Shown here: piece by piece, positions 53,623 to 63,449 of the stretch | How positions within the stretch are numbered: position 1 is the stretch's first letter | How the letters are laid out: every line of letters begins with the position of its first letter | Origin: Bacteroidia bacterium | Lineage (GTDB): Bacteria; Bacteroidota; Bacteroidia; Bacteroidales; Dysgonomonadaceae | Assembly: GCA_030538215.1 (NCBI GenBank) | Contig: JAUNUM010000004.1 | Coordinates: 1 to 64,000 of the forward strand | Direction: 5' to 3' | DNA length: 64,000 bases | The notes under the pieces: model-generated | What the model was told of the DNA's origin: nothing | What the model saw: only the letters and a program-made list of their open reading frames with translations | The model's database searches: none | Made by a program: the position numbers and the translations under genes

Positions 53623-54531
53623 TTAGAGAGCTAATAAATCGCAAATAATTGCCTGACGTGTAAAAACACCGTTTTCGGCCTGCTGAAAATAATAAGCTTT
53701 AGGATTGTCATCCACATCCTGATTGATTTCCTTTACACGCGGAAGTGGGTGCAGAACTTTCAGGTTATCTTTGGAGTCATCCAACATATTATTATGCAGA
53801 ATATATACGTTTTTCACCTTTTCATATTCCATCAAATCCGTAAAACGCTCACGTTGAACACGTGTCATATACAAAATATCGGCAGAATTAATGGCTTCGG
53901 GCGAAAAATCGGTATATTCTTTGTAAGGAATATTTAGCTTGTCACAGAATAATTTATACTTTTCAGGAATTTTTAATTCTTCGGGTGCCACAAAGTTAAA
54001 CGACGGACGGAAGTGCGATAATCCCTGAATAAGCGAATGCACGGCACGGCCGTATTTTAAATCACCTACAATAGTGATAGTCAAATCTTCCAACGTTTCT
54101 TGTGTTTCGTAAATAGTAAATAAATCGAGCATAGTTTGCGTGGGATGCTGATTAGAACCATCGCCCGCGTTGATAATAGGAACCGGTGAAATTTCCGACG
54201 CATAACGTGCCGATCCTTCCAAATGATGGCGCATAATAATGAGATCGGCGTAGTTACCCACCATAATTATAGTGTCTTTCAGTGACTCACCTTTAGTAGA
54301 ACTGCTGGTTGCCGCATCGGAAAATCCAACAATTCTTCCCCGAAGTCGGCTTACTGCCGTTTCGAAACTTAAACGCGTACGCGTAGATGGCTCAAAAAAC
54401 AGCGTGGCACAAACTTTACCCTGTAATAAATCTCGATTGGGATTGGCTTTAAATGCCGTAGCGGCTTTAAGTATCCGCAAAATATCATCTTTGCCGTAAT
54501 CATTTATATTCACTAAACTTTTGGGTCTCAT
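53623..54531 (-). CDS. pyrB: Aspartate carbamoyltransferase catalytic chain
   Basis: A 302-residue enzyme of pyrimidine synthesis. Carbamoyl phosphate-binding [15 protein letters not shown] is intact, and so are [39 protein letters not shown] and HPLPRVKEI. It makes carbamoyl-aspartate. Promoter box TATTTTTG lies 34 bp upstream. The pyrBI gene pair gives an allosteric enzyme. Confidence 0.96.
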   Translation of the reverse strand: MRPKSLVNINDYGKDDILRILKAATAFKANPNRDLLQGKVCATLFFEPSTRTRLSFETAVSRLRGRIVGFSDAATSSSTKGESLKDTIIMVGNYADLIIMRHHLEGSARYASEISPVPIINAGDGSNQHPTQTMLDLFTIYETQETLEDLTITIVGDLKYGRAVHSLIQGLSHFRPSFNFVAPEELKIPEKYKLFCDKLNIPYKEYTDFSPEAINSADILYMTRVQRERFTDLMEYEKVKNVYILHNNMLDDSKDNLKVLHPLPRVKEINQDVDDNPKAYYFQQAENGVFTRQAIICDLLAL

Positions 54532-54565
54532 AAACGCAAGGATTTTCTCTATATTTTTTATTTTA

Positions 54566-54573
54566 CAAAAATA
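54566..54573 (-). promoter_or_regulatory. -7 promoter box of pyrBI
   Basis: On the - strand TATTTTTG matches TAnnTTTG, 34 bp before the pyrB start. Confidence 0.5.
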
Positions 54574-54691
54574 CAGAAATTTAAAGTAAAAGAGTAAGAA
54601 ACTGTTTATGATTTTATGTATATTCCGGAAATTTCATGGATACTCCTCTAAACTATCACACTCGTTTAATCAAACAACGCTCATTGATAAT

Positions 54692-56020
54692 TTACTCCAA
54701 GTACTCCCCTATCCTTCCGCTTATTTGGAGTAGCGATATTTCATAAAGCTTGGTGCGGTATTGTGCCGTAAGCAACCGTTGTTCAGCTTGAAGAAGGCTT
54801 ACCTGCGCTTCGCGCAACAGAATTCCCGATAAATCGCCCAATTTATACCTGTCCATCGCAATTTCATAATTGATTCGCGCATTCTCTAAACTCTCTTTTT
54901 CGAGATTGGTCAGTTGAATGTTATTTTGATATGCCAGCCACATATTGGCAAAATTGCTTTGCAATGTAAGTTTCTGCTTTTCAAGCTGAAGTTCACGATT
55001 ATCGATTCTGATTCGTGCATTTTTCTGCTCACGACTTCTGTTAAATCCGTCGAAAATAGTAAAACCCAGCGTAACTCCTACATTCGGCCCCCAATTTCGT
55101 TGTTTGTCGAAATTCCCTTTGTTGTAATTAAAATGTGTAAACCCATATCCGCCATTCAGTCGCAAGTAAGGGTAATTCTGGCTTTGCAATGTTTTTAAAT
55201 CGAGTTCGCTCAACAGTTTGTTCTTTTCGGTTAAAAGCAGTGTCGTATTCACTTTCATCATATTATCGAAAAGCTCGGGTTTTGATAACATCGAATCAAA
55301 CGAGATGGTTGTATCGGCAGCAACAAATTGTTGTTCAACATTCTCTGTTCCCATCATTTCGTTTAGCCGAATACGCGAGCTGTGTATAACTTCATATTGT
55401 TGAATTAGTTGCGAACTATCAGTATTGAAATCTACGCGTGCTTGTTGCAAATCGAGCCGTGAGAGTGAACCAATTTGATAGCGAGCTTCCACGATTCGTA
55501 ACCGCTCACGCGAAAGATTTACCGCCTGACGTAAATTCTGCATTCGCAACGTTTGCTGAATATAATTGTAATATTCCGCCGAAATACCGGCAATAAAGTT
55601 TTCCACGTCTAATTGCGTGTTTAGTTCGCCAACCGTTTTTAATTCCTGTAAACGCTTGTAATTTGTCTGAACCCTGAATCCTTCAAAAATTGTCCAGTTA
55701 AGATTCAATCCGGCATCGAACGTTTGTGTGGTGGAATTTCTTATAGAAACAGTTTCGCTACCATCAGCAGGAAATTGATCTGAATTGCTTTGTCGAACAT
55801 TATATCCCGAATTCAAACCCACAGAAGGGAGAAATCCGGCATTGCCCAATGTTACGTTATTATCGGAAATTTGCTGCTCGTTTCTGCTGATTTTCAGGTC
55901 ATAATTGTTTTCCAAACCAACACGAATCACTTCGTTTAAGTTAAAAACAGTTTGAGCTTCCGATAAAAACGGGAGTAAAAGTACTATGGCGCCTAAAGCG
56001 TATTTTTTTAATTTACACAT
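54692..56020 (-). CDS. TolC family outer-membrane efflux channel
   Basis: A 442-residue outer-membrane protein with signal peptide (LLPFLSEAQT). Two OEP repeats are seen: FNLNEVIRVGLENNYDLKISRNEQQISDN in the first half and TKNSKNARIRI / LEKQKLTLQSNFANMWLAYQNNIQLTNLE in the second; YNYIQQTLRMQNLRQAV helices alternate with strands. It is the outer-membrane part of the tripartite RND pump encoded just upstream; overlap with the pump gene is 8 bp, which shows tight coupling. Confidence 0.93.
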   Translation of the reverse strand: MCKLKKYALGAIVLLLPFLSEAQTVFNLNEVIRVGLENNYDLKISRNEQQISDNNVTLGNAGFLPSVGLNSGYNVRQSNSDQFPADGSETVSIRNSTTQTFDAGLNLNWTIFEGFRVQTNYKRLQELKTVGELNTQLDVENFIAGISAEYYNYIQQTLRMQNLRQAVNLSRERLRIVEARYQIGSLSRLDLQQARVDFNTDSSQLIQQYEVIHSSRIRLNEMMGTENVEQQFVAADTTISFDSMLSKPELFDNMMKVNTTLLLTEKNKLLSELDLKTLQSQNYPYLRLNGGYGFTHFNYNKGNFDKQRNWGPNVGVTLGFTIFDGFNRSREQKNARIRIDNRELQLEKQKLTLQSNFANMWLAYQNNIQLTNLEKESLENARINYEIAMDRYKLGDLSGILLREAQVSLLQAEQRLLTAQYRTKLYEISLLQISGRIGEYLE

Positions 56021-59000
56021 GCTGAACTTCGATATTTTCTTTAGTTTTCAACTCTCTGTTGGTGGATAAATACATGTACATTGCCGGAACCACAAACAAC
56101 GTCAACAAGGTGGAAATGAGCATACCGCCAACCACGGCAATACCCATCGCGATGCGGCCATTAGCACCTTCTCCCGTTGCCAATGCAAGCGGAAGCAGTC
56201 CTAAAATAGTAGAAATACTTGTCATTAAAATCGGGCGCAAACGCTGTATGGATGAACCAAGTACGGCATCATATTTATTCATTCCCGCAGCCTGACGTTG
56301 GTTGGCAAATTCAACGATTAGAATACCGTTTTTAGCAACCAAACCAATCAACATAATAATTCCGATTTGGCTATAAATATTCATGGTTACGCCAAACAGC
56401 CACATAAAGAGCAACGCTCCAAAAACCGCTAACGGAACGGTAAGCATAATCACAAACGGGTCTTTGAAACTCTCGAATTGTGCCGCCAAAACTAGGAAAA
56501 TAAGTATAATAGCCAATCCGAAAGCGAAAAGCAAACTTGACGAACTTTCGCGGAAGTTTCTCGATTCACCCTCCAATGCTGTTCGGAATGTTTCGTCTAA
56601 TACTTCGGCAGCAATTTTGTCCATTTCTTCCAATCCTTGTCCCAACGAATAACCTTTTGACAATCCGGCAGAAACGGTTGCGGAGTTGAATCGGTTGTAA
56701 CGGTATAATTGCGGCGGAGCAACGGTTTCTTCCAGTTTTACTAAGTTATCCATTTGAATCATTTGCCCTGTATTGTTTTTCAAATAGATGGTTTTTAAAT
56801 CAAGCGGCGTATTTCGTTGCTGACGATTTATTTCTCCCAATACCTGATACTGTTTTCCGTTCATGTAAAAATATCCCATTCGCTGACCGCTCAACGCATA
56901 TTGCAGCGTTTGTCCGATATCACGTGTACTTACACCAAGCAGTGCGGCTTTGTCTCTGTCTATCACTATTCGGGTTTCGGGTTTTGTAAATTTCAGATTC
57001 ACGTCTGCCATTTGGAAATAAGGGCTTTGATTTACTTTTTCCATAAACGGTGGAATAAATTCCTGAAGTTTTTCGATATTCGGCGCTTGTAAAACATACT
57101 GAATGGGCATTCCGCCACGACGACCACCAAAAGTTGATTGCTGTATCACAAAGGCACGAGCCGCCGTTTGATTTCTAACTGCAGCCGATAAAGCATCAGC
57201 GATTTCCATCTGGCTTCTTTCCCGTTTTTTCATATCCGGCAAAACAAGACGGACCATACCAAAACTGCCCCTGATCATAGTGGTATTCGATTCGCTATCC
57301 CAAGCAACTGAATCTGCTATTCTTGAAATATTTTCAGTGTAATCTCTTGTAAATTCATAAGTTGCGCCTTCGGGTGTGGAAGTTCTGATCATAACCTGCG
57401 AACGGTCTTCCAACGGAGCCATCTCGGCAGGAATAACATTCCATAAAACCACAGTAAGTACCAAAGCTGTTATCGTAATCGGATAAATGAGCCATTTACG
57501 ATGAAGGAATACTTTCAACAATTTGTTATAAAAAGTATTCATTCCCTGAAAGAACTTTTCGGTTTTCTCGTAAATTTTATCGTGCTTTTCTTTTTTCTTC
57601 AACAATTTTGATGAAAGCATCGGAACGAAAGACAATGCCACAAAAGAAGAAATAATTACCGCACCCGAAATCACGATACTGAATTCACGAAATAGCCTTC
57701 CGGTCATTCCTTCCAAGAAAATAATCGGAAAAAATATAGCAACTAACGTAACTGTAGTGGATATAACGGCGAAAAATATCTCCTTCGAACCTTCTATTGA
57801 TGCCTTTTTGGGCTCCATTCCTTCCTCTACTTTTGAATAAATATTTTCAACTACTACAATGGCATCGTCCACCACCAAACCCACCGAAAGCACAACCGCC
57901 AACATAGAAAGTACGTTGATGGAGAATCCGGCCAAATACATGATAAAGAACGTACCGATAAGTGAAATGGGAATTACCAATGTAGGAATAAGCGTTACGC
58001 GGGTGTTTCTTAAGAACATAAAAATAACCAAAACCACCAACGCAAATGCAATTATAACCGTAGTTTGCACTTCGGAAATAGATGCACGGATAAAACGGGT
58101 ATTATCGAAAGCGATATCAAGTTTAACGTCATCGGGCAGATCTTTTCGCATCTGCTCAATTCTCAAAGCTGCTTCGTTGGCAATCACAATCTGATTGGCT
58201 CCCGGTTGCGGAACAATAACGCAACTAACCATAGGAACGCCGTTGCGCCTGAGAATACTTTTTCGATTTTCTGTATCAAGTTCAGCAGTTCCAACATCAC
58301 CAAACCTCACGATTCGATAATTATCTTCTTTGATAATCATATTGTTAAACTCTTGGGGAGTTTGCATTAATCCCATCGTGCGAATAGATTGTTCAATGTG
58401 ATCACCTTCAATGCTTCCGGCCGGCAATTCAATATTTTCCCTATCTAATGCACTTTTCACGTCCATGGGAGTAATATTATAGGATGCCATTCTTACAGGA
58501 TCGAGCCACAAACGCATCGAATAACGATTTTCACCCCAAATTTCCACAGCACTTACGTTGGAAATTGTCTGCAAACGTTCCTTCACCGTAAGTTCAGCAA
58601 TTTCAGATAGTTGCAATAACGAACGTGTGGGACTTTCTACCGTTACCTGCATAATGGGATCGGCGTCGGCATCGGCTTTTGAGACCGTAGGAGGATCGGC
58701 ATCACGTGGAAGATATCGCTGCGCTCTCGATACTTTATCGCGAACGTCATTTGCCGCTGTTTCCATGTCCACAGTCAATTCGAACTCCACCGTGATGCGT
58801 GAAGAACCTTGACTGCTTTGACTCATCAACGAGCGAATTCCGGGAATACCATTTATATTTTGTTCAAGTGGTTCGGTAATCTGATTTTCGATAACTTCGG
58901 CATTAGCGCCGGGATATCCTACGGACACCGTAATGATGGGGTTATCCACGTTAGGATATTCACGCACGGCAAGGCTGGTGTAACCGATTACTCCAAAAAT

Positions 59001-59066
59001 AATAATAATCAGCACCAAAACAGTTGCTAATACCGGACGATTTATACTGAGTTCGGATAACGTCAT
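56013..59066 (-). CDS. RND efflux pump, inner-membrane (AcrB/HAE1-like)
   Basis: A 1017-residue inner-membrane proton antiporter. The twelve-helix, two-repeat RND architecture is present: VREYPNVDNPIITVSVGYPGA near the N-terminus, the proton-relay Asp pair in VGLVVDDAIVVVENIYSK, large porter domains, and a second repeat with QIGIIMLIGLVAKNGILIVEFA. The shorter length and sequence fit the hydrophobe/multidrug subfamily rather than heavy-metal pumps. It starts 4 bp after the adaptor and overlaps tolC by 8 bp. Confidence 0.95.
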   Translation of the reverse strand: MTLSELSINRPVLATVLVLIIIIFGVIGYTSLAVREYPNVDNPIITVSVGYPGANAEVIENQITEPLEQNINGIPGIRSLMSQSSQGSSRITVEFELTVDMETAANDVRDKVSRAQRYLPRDADPPTVSKADADADPIMQVTVESPTRSLLQLSEIAELTVKERLQTISNVSAVEIWGENRYSMRLWLDPVRMASYNITPMDVKSALDRENIELPAGSIEGDHIEQSIRTMGLMQTPQEFNNMIIKEDNYRIVRFGDVGTAELDTENRKSILRRNGVPMVSCVIVPQPGANQIVIANEAALRIEQMRKDLPDDVKLDIAFDNTRFIRASISEVQTTVIIAFALVVLVIFMFLRNTRVTLIPTLVIPISLIGTFFIMYLAGFSINVLSMLAVVLSVGLVVDDAIVVVENIYSKVEEGMEPKKASIEGSKEIFFAVISTTVTLVAIFFPIIFLEGMTGRLFREFSIVISGAVIISSFVALSFVPMLSSKLLKKKEKHDKIYEKTEKFFQGMNTFYNKLLKVFLHRKWLIYPITITALVLTVVLWNVIPAEMAPLEDRSQVMIRTSTPEGATYEFTRDYTENISRIADSVAWDSESNTTMIRGSFGMVRLVLPDMKKRERSQMEIADALSAAVRNQTAARAFVIQQSTFGGRRGGMPIQYVLQAPNIEKLQEFIPPFMEKVNQSPYFQMADVNLKFTKPETRIVIDRDKAALLGVSTRDIGQTLQYALSGQRMGYFYMNGKQYQVLGEINRQQRNTPLDLKTIYLKNNTGQMIQMDNLVKLEETVAPPQLYRYNRFNSATVSAGLSKGYSLGQGLEEMDKIAAEVLDETFRTALEGESRNFRESSSSLLFAFGLAIILIFLVLAAQFESFKDPFVIMLTVPLAVFGALLFMWLFGVTMNIYSQIGIIMLIGLVAKNGILIVEFANQRQAAGMNKYDAVLGSSIQRLRPILMTSISTILGLLPLALATGEGANGRIAMGIAVVGGMLISTLLTLFVVPAMYMYLSTNRELKTKENIEVQHV

Positions 59067-59070
59067 AATA

Positions 59071-60183
59071 TCATTCTGTTGTGTTAGAAATAATTTCTGA
59101 AATTTTCACCGGCAAACCATTTCTCAATTGCATTACGCCCGTTGTGAGCAAAGTATCTCCTGCCGAAAGTCCGGAAAGTATTTGCACAGATGATGATGTT
59201 CTGTAACCTTTGGTTATTTCCACTTCTTGAGCCACTCCATTTTTATAAACGTACGCAATATCCCTTCCCATTTCTGTAATACTTGAAATACTGGGAATGA
59301 CAATGGCATCCGGAATTTCGCTTATTAATGTTTGAATGGATGCGGAAATACCCGGTTTTAATTTTCCACCCGGATTAGCATATCGTGCGCGGGCTTTCAA
59401 CGTTAACGTCTTAGGATCTAATTGTGATTCTACTGCATAAACAACAGCATTGTAAGTATTTAAATCATTGGCTACTGTAAACGAAACTTCTGCTCCGGTA
59501 GGTATTTGTCTCACCTGATTTTCGTTCATGGAGAATTCCAATTTCAAAGGCGATATTTTTGTCAGTTTAGAAACGATTACCGCCGGTGATGCATAAGCCC
59601 CAACACTAACCTGACGCAAACCGATAACTCCGCTAAACGGCGCTCTTAATTCGGTTTGTGCAATTCTGGATTGTATTAGGTCAATATCGGCTTTCAGTTT
59701 TTCCAGTTCGGTGGTTACGGTTTGGTACGTCTCCTGGCTGATAGCATCTTTTTCGAGCAATGTTCCTTGCCGGTAAACCCTGTCCTGAGCCAACGGGAGC
59801 TGCGTTTGCAGTTTTCTTAATTCGGCTTGCAACGGCGCATCGTTTACCTTCGCAAGCAAGGCTCCCTGATTAACGAAAGAGCCTTCACGAAAATAAATAT
59901 TTGTAATTTTACCGGATGTTTCAAAAGTAAGATCTACTTCTTCTTCGGGCAATAAAACACCTCTGGCAATATAGACATCGCTCCTTAAAACTTGTGGTTG
60001 CAAAACCATAGCGGTCACGCTTAATTGTTGCCTGCCACCACGGGCACCGGTTTTTGGAGGATTTTGACTTTGTGTTTGCGGGTTATCGGAAGAAAATATC
60101 GATTTTATTTTCGGGAAAAGAGCCATTCCCAAAATCAGCAACCCAATAGCTGAAAATACTATAATTTTTGTGTTCTTGTTCAT
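59071..60183 (-). CDS. RND periplasmic adaptor (membrane fusion protein)
   Basis: A 370-residue protein with an N-terminal membrane anchor (IIVFSAIGLLILGMALFP). The HlyD/MFP layout is lipoyl half (DLTFETSGKITNIYFREGSFVNQGALLAKVND), hairpin coiled coil (about 105-165), second lipoyl half (APFSGVIGLRQVSVGAYASP), then beta-barrel and membrane-proximal domain. It is the first gene of the efflux operon; the promoter box lies 20 bp upstream. Confidence 0.94.
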   Translation of the reverse strand: MNKNTKIIVFSAIGLLILGMALFPKIKSIFSSDNPQTQSQNPPKTGARGGRQQLSVTAMVLQPQVLRSDVYIARGVLLPEEEVDLTFETSGKITNIYFREGSFVNQGALLAKVNDAPLQAELRKLQTQLPLAQDRVYRQGTLLEKDAISQETYQTVTTELEKLKADIDLIQSRIAQTELRAPFSGVIGLRQVSVGAYASPAVIVSKLTKISPLKLEFSMNENQVRQIPTGAEVSFTVANDLNTYNAVVYAVESQLDPKTLTLKARARYANPGGKLKPGISASIQTLISEIPDAIVIPSISSITEMGRDIAYVYKNGVAQEVEITKGYRTSSSVQILSGLSAGDTLLTTGVMQLRNGLPVKISEIISNTTE

Positions 60184-60202
60184 TACTTAACGCAAATTTG
60201 TT

Positions 60203-60210
60203 CAAATTTA
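60203..60210 (-). promoter_or_regulatory. -7 promoter box of the efflux operon
   Basis: On the - strand TAAATTTG matches TAnnTTTG, 19 bp before the adaptor start at 60183. Confidence 0.5.
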
Positions 60211-60307
60211 GCTATTTAAAGTTATATATCAGAGCGTGAAAAAACTTTTTAGTTTTTTTTAAAATTCAAAATCGACATATCGCACAATTCAATCGACGAA
60301 AGAGATT

Positions 60308-60340
60308 AAAAAAAAGCAGAAGAGCAATTCTTCCGCTTTT
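60308..60340 (-). terminator. Terminator of the fimbrillin-like/small Cys gene unit
   Basis: On the - strand an arm AGCGGAAGA pairs with TCTTCTGCT (one G-T pair) around a short loop, followed by TTTTTTTT. It lies 8 bp after the 40-residue gene stop. Confidence 0.85.
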
Positions 60341-60348
60341 GACTTCTA

Positions 60349-60471
60349 CTATATTTTCTTCGGCTTACATGCCTGTTTTTCCTTTTTTACTTTTGCACCG
60401 CATTTTTTACATTCGTATTTCGGTTCCTTTATATATTTGAAATCATCCTCTTTGCAGGCTGTTTTACTCAT
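60349..60471 (-). CDS. 40-residue cysteine-rich small protein
   Basis: A tiny frame from ATG at 60471 to TAG at 60349 encoding 40 residues. It has CKKC at 21-24 and further cysteines at 6 and 35 (the latter in ACKPKK), with many lysines; the pattern ECKKCGAKVKKEKQACKPKK resembles a zinc ribbon. Similar short Bacteroidota proteins with CKKCG...CKP are known to me only as unnamed. A terminator follows directly. It lies 43 bp after the fimbrillin-like gene on the same strand, so they may share a transcript. Confidence 0.65.
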   Translation of the reverse strand: MSKTACKEDDFKYIKEPKYECKKCGAKVKKEKQACKPKKI

Positions 60472-60514
60472 ATCATTATTTTTACTGCATAAAACAGCTG
60501 AAAATATATTTTGT

Positions 60515-61801
60515 TTAAGGATCAGCAGTAATAAATTCGTAAGCGGAAACTCCTGTCATGCCTATCGCACTATAATAATTTGCAATATTACCTTTTACTT
60601 TTACTTCTTTGCCTAAATTTTCAGGCTTTGACTTTAAACTTAGCACAGCTTTTAAGTCATTCGTTGACAATTGAATCGGATAAGTTCTTGTAGCGTTTGC
60701 TTCTGTTGCGGATACCGCCAAAGCAACAGAAGTTTCTTTGATAATTTCTGGATTCGTTATATCATTAGAGAAAGAACCCACAGAAGTTCCTGTGTAATGC
60801 CCTACAATAAATCCCTTTACCCAAACGCCATTCACGGGCGATATATTTCGTGCATCTTCAATAGTATATGGATTTTCCTGTGTTCCAGCCCCAACAGGTT
60901 TATAAACTTTAAAATCTTTTACGATCGTTACTTTTTCATTCGGTCCATCCATCCAATTACTAATAGTAGCCACAGCACTCAAAGGAGCTCGTGTATCTAA
61001 TGTAATGGTGTAAGTATGTTTATAGCCCGATTGGAAACTTGTAACATTCTCTGCAGAACTCAAATCGTAAACATAACCATAATCTCCATTAACAATTTCT
61101 AATGTTATTCCGGCAAGAGCAGCTGTTGGCAAAACAATTGCTTCTGCCATTACGCCACTACTGTTCATTTTCATTTCTATATTGCCTTTGGTAGCTGTTA
61201 CTCGCTGTGTTTTATCAGCTAAAGAGAAAAAACCACGGGTGCGAATACCTTTTATGGTTACAGATGGATTTATCAATGCCGATCCGTCTATTGTCTTAAG
61301 ATTGACAATTATTTTTGATAGTTGATGAGAGAAAGAAAGATCAACAAAAGCCGAATTTTTATTTAAGTTTTTACTGTTATCGGAATACAACAAATCGATG
61401 ACTGCCTGATTCGATTGATCAGTAACATCAATGGAATATTCAAAAGCAGCGTTGATTGTTCCATGAGGATAATAGGCTATAAAATCAACATTAGAGCCAT
61501 TAATCGGAAATTTCACGTCATTAGCAACCGTTGCAGGATTAAAGCCTCCATCGCCTTGCGTTGTATATTTCGCATTTTTTACCAAAACAGATTCTGCCGA
61601 AGGCGCTTCTCCGGCAGCTATCATATAAATCCCAATCGCATCACCTTCCGACCATGTATCATTCGTGGCTCGTGTTTTCACGCCATCAATGCGTGCATTC
61701 ACCTTGATACTTCTGTTAATGATTGAAAAATCAATTTTTTCACCTTCACAGGCAAGTAAAAACAAAAGCATCAAAAATAAAAAAGAACATCTAATCTTCA
61801 T
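60515..61801 (-). CDS. Fimbrillin-like lipoprotein with C-terminal DUF6359-like domain
   Basis: A 428-residue lipoprotein with lipobox Cys18 (FLLACEGEK). The N-terminal two thirds (about 30-285) follow the fimbrillin pattern: TRATNDTWSEGDAIGIYMIAAG, FPINGSNVDFIAYYPHGTI, DLSFSHQLSKIIVNLK, PTAALAGITLEI. The C-terminal part (about 310-425) reads QENPYTIEDARNISPVNGVWVKGFIVGHYTG and resembles DUF6359. Fimbrillin-type proteins are pilus subunits or tip proteins in Bacteroidales; whether this one is polymerised is not clear. A weak promoter-like TATCTTG lies upstream. Confidence 0.8.
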   Translation of the reverse strand: MKIRCSFLFLMLLFLLACEGEKIDFSIINRSIKVNARIDGVKTRATNDTWSEGDAIGIYMIAAGEAPSAESVLVKNAKYTTQGDGGFNPATVANDVKFPINGSNVDFIAYYPHGTINAAFEYSIDVTDQSNQAVIDLLYSDNSKNLNKNSAFVDLSFSHQLSKIIVNLKTIDGSALINPSVTIKGIRTRGFFSLADKTQRVTATKGNIEMKMNSSGVMAEAIVLPTAALAGITLEIVNGDYGYVYDLSSAENVTSFQSGYKHTYTITLDTRAPLSAVATISNWMDGPNEKVTIVKDFKVYKPVGAGTQENPYTIEDARNISPVNGVWVKGFIVGHYTGTSVGSFSNDITNPEIIKETSVALAVSATEANATRTYPIQLSTNDLKAVLSLKSKPENLGKEVKVKGNIANYYSAIGMTGVSAYEFITADP

Positions 61802-62019
61802 ATTTTCAAACTTTTATAATTAATCTTAGCAAGATAAGAAACGAAAATACATCTTCCAAGTAAATTCATCTAAATTATATGGATTTATGCTTTATAACAT
61901 ACAAAAGACACCAAACACCAGGTATTTAGGTTTTAGGATATTATTTTTGCTTGCTACCCGTCAACTTAGCATCTACTGTCTTCTATTCACATAAAAATGA
62001 TTTTTTGTGACATTTTCAT

Positions 62020-62027
62020 TATCTTTG
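62020..62027 (+). promoter_or_regulatory. -7 promoter box of ffh
   Basis: TATCTTTG matches TAnnTTTG, 32 bp before the ffh ATG at 62060. It overlaps an upstream in-frame ATG extension, which supports the later start. Confidence 0.55.
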
Positions 62028-62059
62028 TAATCCAAATAATAAAATGCTATAATATTGCT

Positions 62060-63385
62060 ATGTTCGAAAACTTAAGTGATAGACTGGAACGGTCGTTTAA
62101 AATACTGAAAGGTGAAGGAAAAATCACCGAAATTAACGTTGCGGAAACGTTGAAAGATGTTCGCCGTGCATTACTCGATGCCGACGTCAACTACAAAACC
62201 GCTAAAGAATTTACCGAAAATGTTCGTCAAAAAGCACTAGGACAAGATGTGCTTACAGCTGTAAAACCGCATCAGTTAATGGTGAAAATTGTTCACGATG
62301 AACTGGCTACCTTAATGGGCGGCACAGCTACCGATATCAACATTAAAGGTAATCCGGCTATTATATTAATGTCTGGTCTTCAAGGTTCGGGAAAAACTAC
62401 TTTTTCAGGAAAACTGGCCAATATGCTGAAATCGAAACGCGGAAAAAATCCGCTTTTGGTTGCCGGTGACGTATATCGTCCGGCCGCTATTCAGCAATTG
62501 AAGATTTTAGGTGAACAAATCGACGTTTCGGTCTATTCTGAAGAAGAAAATAAAAATCCGGTTAAGATTGCTCAAAACGCCATTCAATACGCTAAACAGC
62601 ACGGAAAAGATTTGGTAATTATTGATACTGCCGGCCGTTTAGCTATTGATGAGATGATGATGACGGAAATTACTGCCATCAAAAATGCTGTTAATCCACA
62701 GGAAATTCTGTTCGTAGTGGATGCTATGACCGGACAAGATGCGGTGAATACAGCCAAAGAATTTAACGACCGATTAAACTTCAACGGAGTTGTACTTACC
62801 AAACTCGATGGTGATACTCGTGGTGGAGCCGCCTTATCTATTCGTTCAGTCGTAGATAAACCGATTAAATTTGTTGGAACAGGTGAAAAATTGGATGCTA
62901 TTGACGTTTTCCATCCCGAACGTATGGCCGACCGAATTCTCGGTATGGGCGATATCGTTTCGCTGGTTGAAAAAGCACAAGAGCAATACGATGAAGAAGA
63001 AGCTCGACGTTTGCAAAAGAAAATCGCTAAAAACCAGTTCGATTTCAACGATTTCATAGCCCAAATTCAACAAATCAAAAAAATGGGAAATCTGAAAGAT
63101 TTAGCATCAATGATTCCCGGTGTTGGAAAACAAATCAAAGATTTGGATATCGACGATGATGCGTTTAAAAACATTGAAGCCATCATTCGCTCCATGACAC
63201 CCAAAGAGCGCACTAATCCCGAAATTCTGAACGGAAGCCGTCGTGCACGCATTGCAAAAGGAAGCGGAACTAACGTACAGGAAGTGAACAACCTCATCAA
63301 ACAATTCGACCAAACCCGCAAAATGATGCGTACAATGACTACAGGCGGTGGTAAAGCGATGATGAAAAATATGAGAAGAAGATAA
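62060..63385 (+). CDS. ffh: Signal recognition particle protein Ffh
   Basis: A 441-residue SRP GTPase. N domain 1-90, G domain with P-loop [15 protein letters not shown] (106-120), DTAGR and TKLDGD, then the methionine-rich M domain (about 300-441) with [33 protein letters not shown] and MKNMRRR. It binds 4.5S RNA and directs membrane proteins to the translocon. An in-frame ATG at 61997 would add 21 hydrophobic residues across the promoter box; ATG 62060 fits the family start (MFENLSDRL). Confidence 0.97.
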   Translation: MFENLSDRLERSFKILKGEGKITEINVAETLKDVRRALLDADVNYKTAKEFTENVRQKALGQDVLTAVKPHQLMVKIVHDELATLMGGTATDINIKGNPAIILMSGLQGSGKTTFSGKLANMLKSKRGKNPLLVAGDVYRPAAIQQLKILGEQIDVSVYSEEENKNPVKIAQNAIQYAKQHGKDLVIIDTAGRLAIDEMMMTEITAIKNAVNPQEILFVVDAMTGQDAVNTAKEFNDRLNFNGVVLTKLDGDTRGGAALSIRSVVDKPIKFVGTGEKLDAIDVFHPERMADRILGMGDIVSLVEKAQEQYDEEEARRLQKKIAKNQFDFNDFIAQIQQIKKMGNLKDLASMIPGVGKQIKDLDIDDDAFKNIEAIIRSMTPKERTNPEILNGSRRARIAKGSGTNVQEVNNLIKQFDQTRKMMRTMTTGGGKAMMKNMRRR

Positions 63386-63414
63386 TTACGAGTTCGAGGT
63401 ACGCGTTTCGAGTT

Positions 63415-63438
63415 GTAGAGACGCAATGCTTGCGTCTC
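63415..63438. repeat. Dispersed GAGACG-type palindrome between ffh and folD
   Basis: GTAGAGACGCAATGCTTGCG followed by TCTC: 9-bp arms GAGACGCAA / TTGCGTCTC around TGC. Words GAGTTCGAGG and CGAGTT precede it just after the ffh stop. Related to copies at 33566, 33615 and 49141. Confidence 0.75.
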
Positions 63439-63449
63439 AAATAAAAAAT

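Noticed and set aside
61997-62059. 21-residue hydrophobic N-terminal extension of Ffh
   Set aside because: It covers the TATCTTTG promoter box, and Ffh has no signal sequence.
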